From assembly GCA_021772705.1 (NCBI GenBank), contig JAJFLN010000723.1, positions 1-7,182 on the forward strand: a DNA stretch of 7,182 nucleotides. Reading direction: 5' to 3'. The position numbers were made by a program, and so were the translations under genes. How positions within the stretch are numbered: position 1 is the first letter of the stretch; each line of letters opens with the position of its first letter. Origin of the DNA: Candidatus Cloacimonadota bacterium. GTDB lineage: Bacteria; Muiribacteriota; UBA6191; JACPRK01. Of this stretch, positions 7,060-7,182 are shown piece after piece. A model generated the notes under the pieces. The model was not told where the DNA came from, searched no databases, and saw nothing but the letters and a program-made list of their open reading frames with translations.

Positions 7060-7182
7060 TCCACAAACTCCTCGAGCAAGGTCGCCCCGTTCCCGATCGC
7101 CCTGTTCCTGCCGCGTTGCCAGAGCCGGCCCTCGCGTGAGCTCCGGATCTCCCTCTTTCACCACAACCAGCGCGCGCCCGCA
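7060..7182. repeat. Right copy of exact 123-bp terminal direct repeat
   Basis: Identical base for base to 1-123. If the ends are joined, 7182 continues at base 124, and the leader of the 268-768 gene lies directly behind the 6311-6997 gene. This gives a head-to-tail order of secreted helical protein, RHS protein, and immunity-like genes per 7,059-base period. Confidence 0.97.

Noticed and set aside
6392..7066. Minus-strand frame of 224 aa opposite the DUF4304-like gene
   Set aside because: It is fully antisense to the better-supported gene and has no recognisable motif. The plus-strand reading has coherent helices and strands.
1..7182. tRNA, rRNA, CRISPR array, insertion sequence or replication origin
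   Set aside because: No cloverleaf, ribosomal motif, regularly spaced repeat, transposase or iteron cluster was seen. The only clear long repeat is the terminal 123-bp pair.

Overview
The window holds one large polymorphic-toxin-like RHS/YD-repeat gene with a small secreted-protein gene in front of it and a short train of candidate immunity genes behind it, all on the + strand. The first 123 bases (1-123) are repeated exactly as the last 123 (7060-7182). The window is therefore either a circular unit of 7,059 unique bases or one period of a tandem or repeat-flanked array collapsed by assembly. I see no replication, mobilisation, transposase or integrase gene, so a collapsed chromosomal repeat is at least as likely as a free circle.

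The DNA is GC-rich (about 68% in a sampled line of the RHS core) with strong G/C third-position preference. Both upstream products carry Sec-type signal peptides. This fits a high-GC, probably Gram-negative environmental bacterium, for example of acidobacterial or deltaproteobacterial (myxococcal) type. That placement is inferred from style, not from a marker gene.

Layout: 1-267 is a leader with no convincing gene but two clean inverted repeats. 268-768 encodes a 166-aa secreted helical protein with a TTG start. 822-5729 encodes a 1,635-aa Sec-exported RHS protein: two Ig-like N-terminal modules, an RHS/YD entry domain, about 25 YD repeats, a core-closing segment ending in DPSGL, and a 270-aa C-terminal part whose last ~148 residues form an unrecognised, compositionally distinct tip. 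5730-6032 starts on the base after the RHS stop and is AT-richer, which is the usual place for the matching immunity gene. 6036-6306 looks like a frameshifted remnant of another small gene. 6311-6997 encodes a 228-aa protein resembling DUF4304-type proteins. 6998-7182 is intergenic and runs into the repeat.

Working model (inference): the RHS protein is exported, its YD repeats form a shell, and the C-terminal tip is the effector. The 5730-6032 product would protect the producer. The broken gene and the 6311-6997 gene would be older or additional immunity genes left by earlier tip exchanges. The tip and its neighbour match no family I can name, so this is the best candidate for an undescribed toxin/immunity pair.
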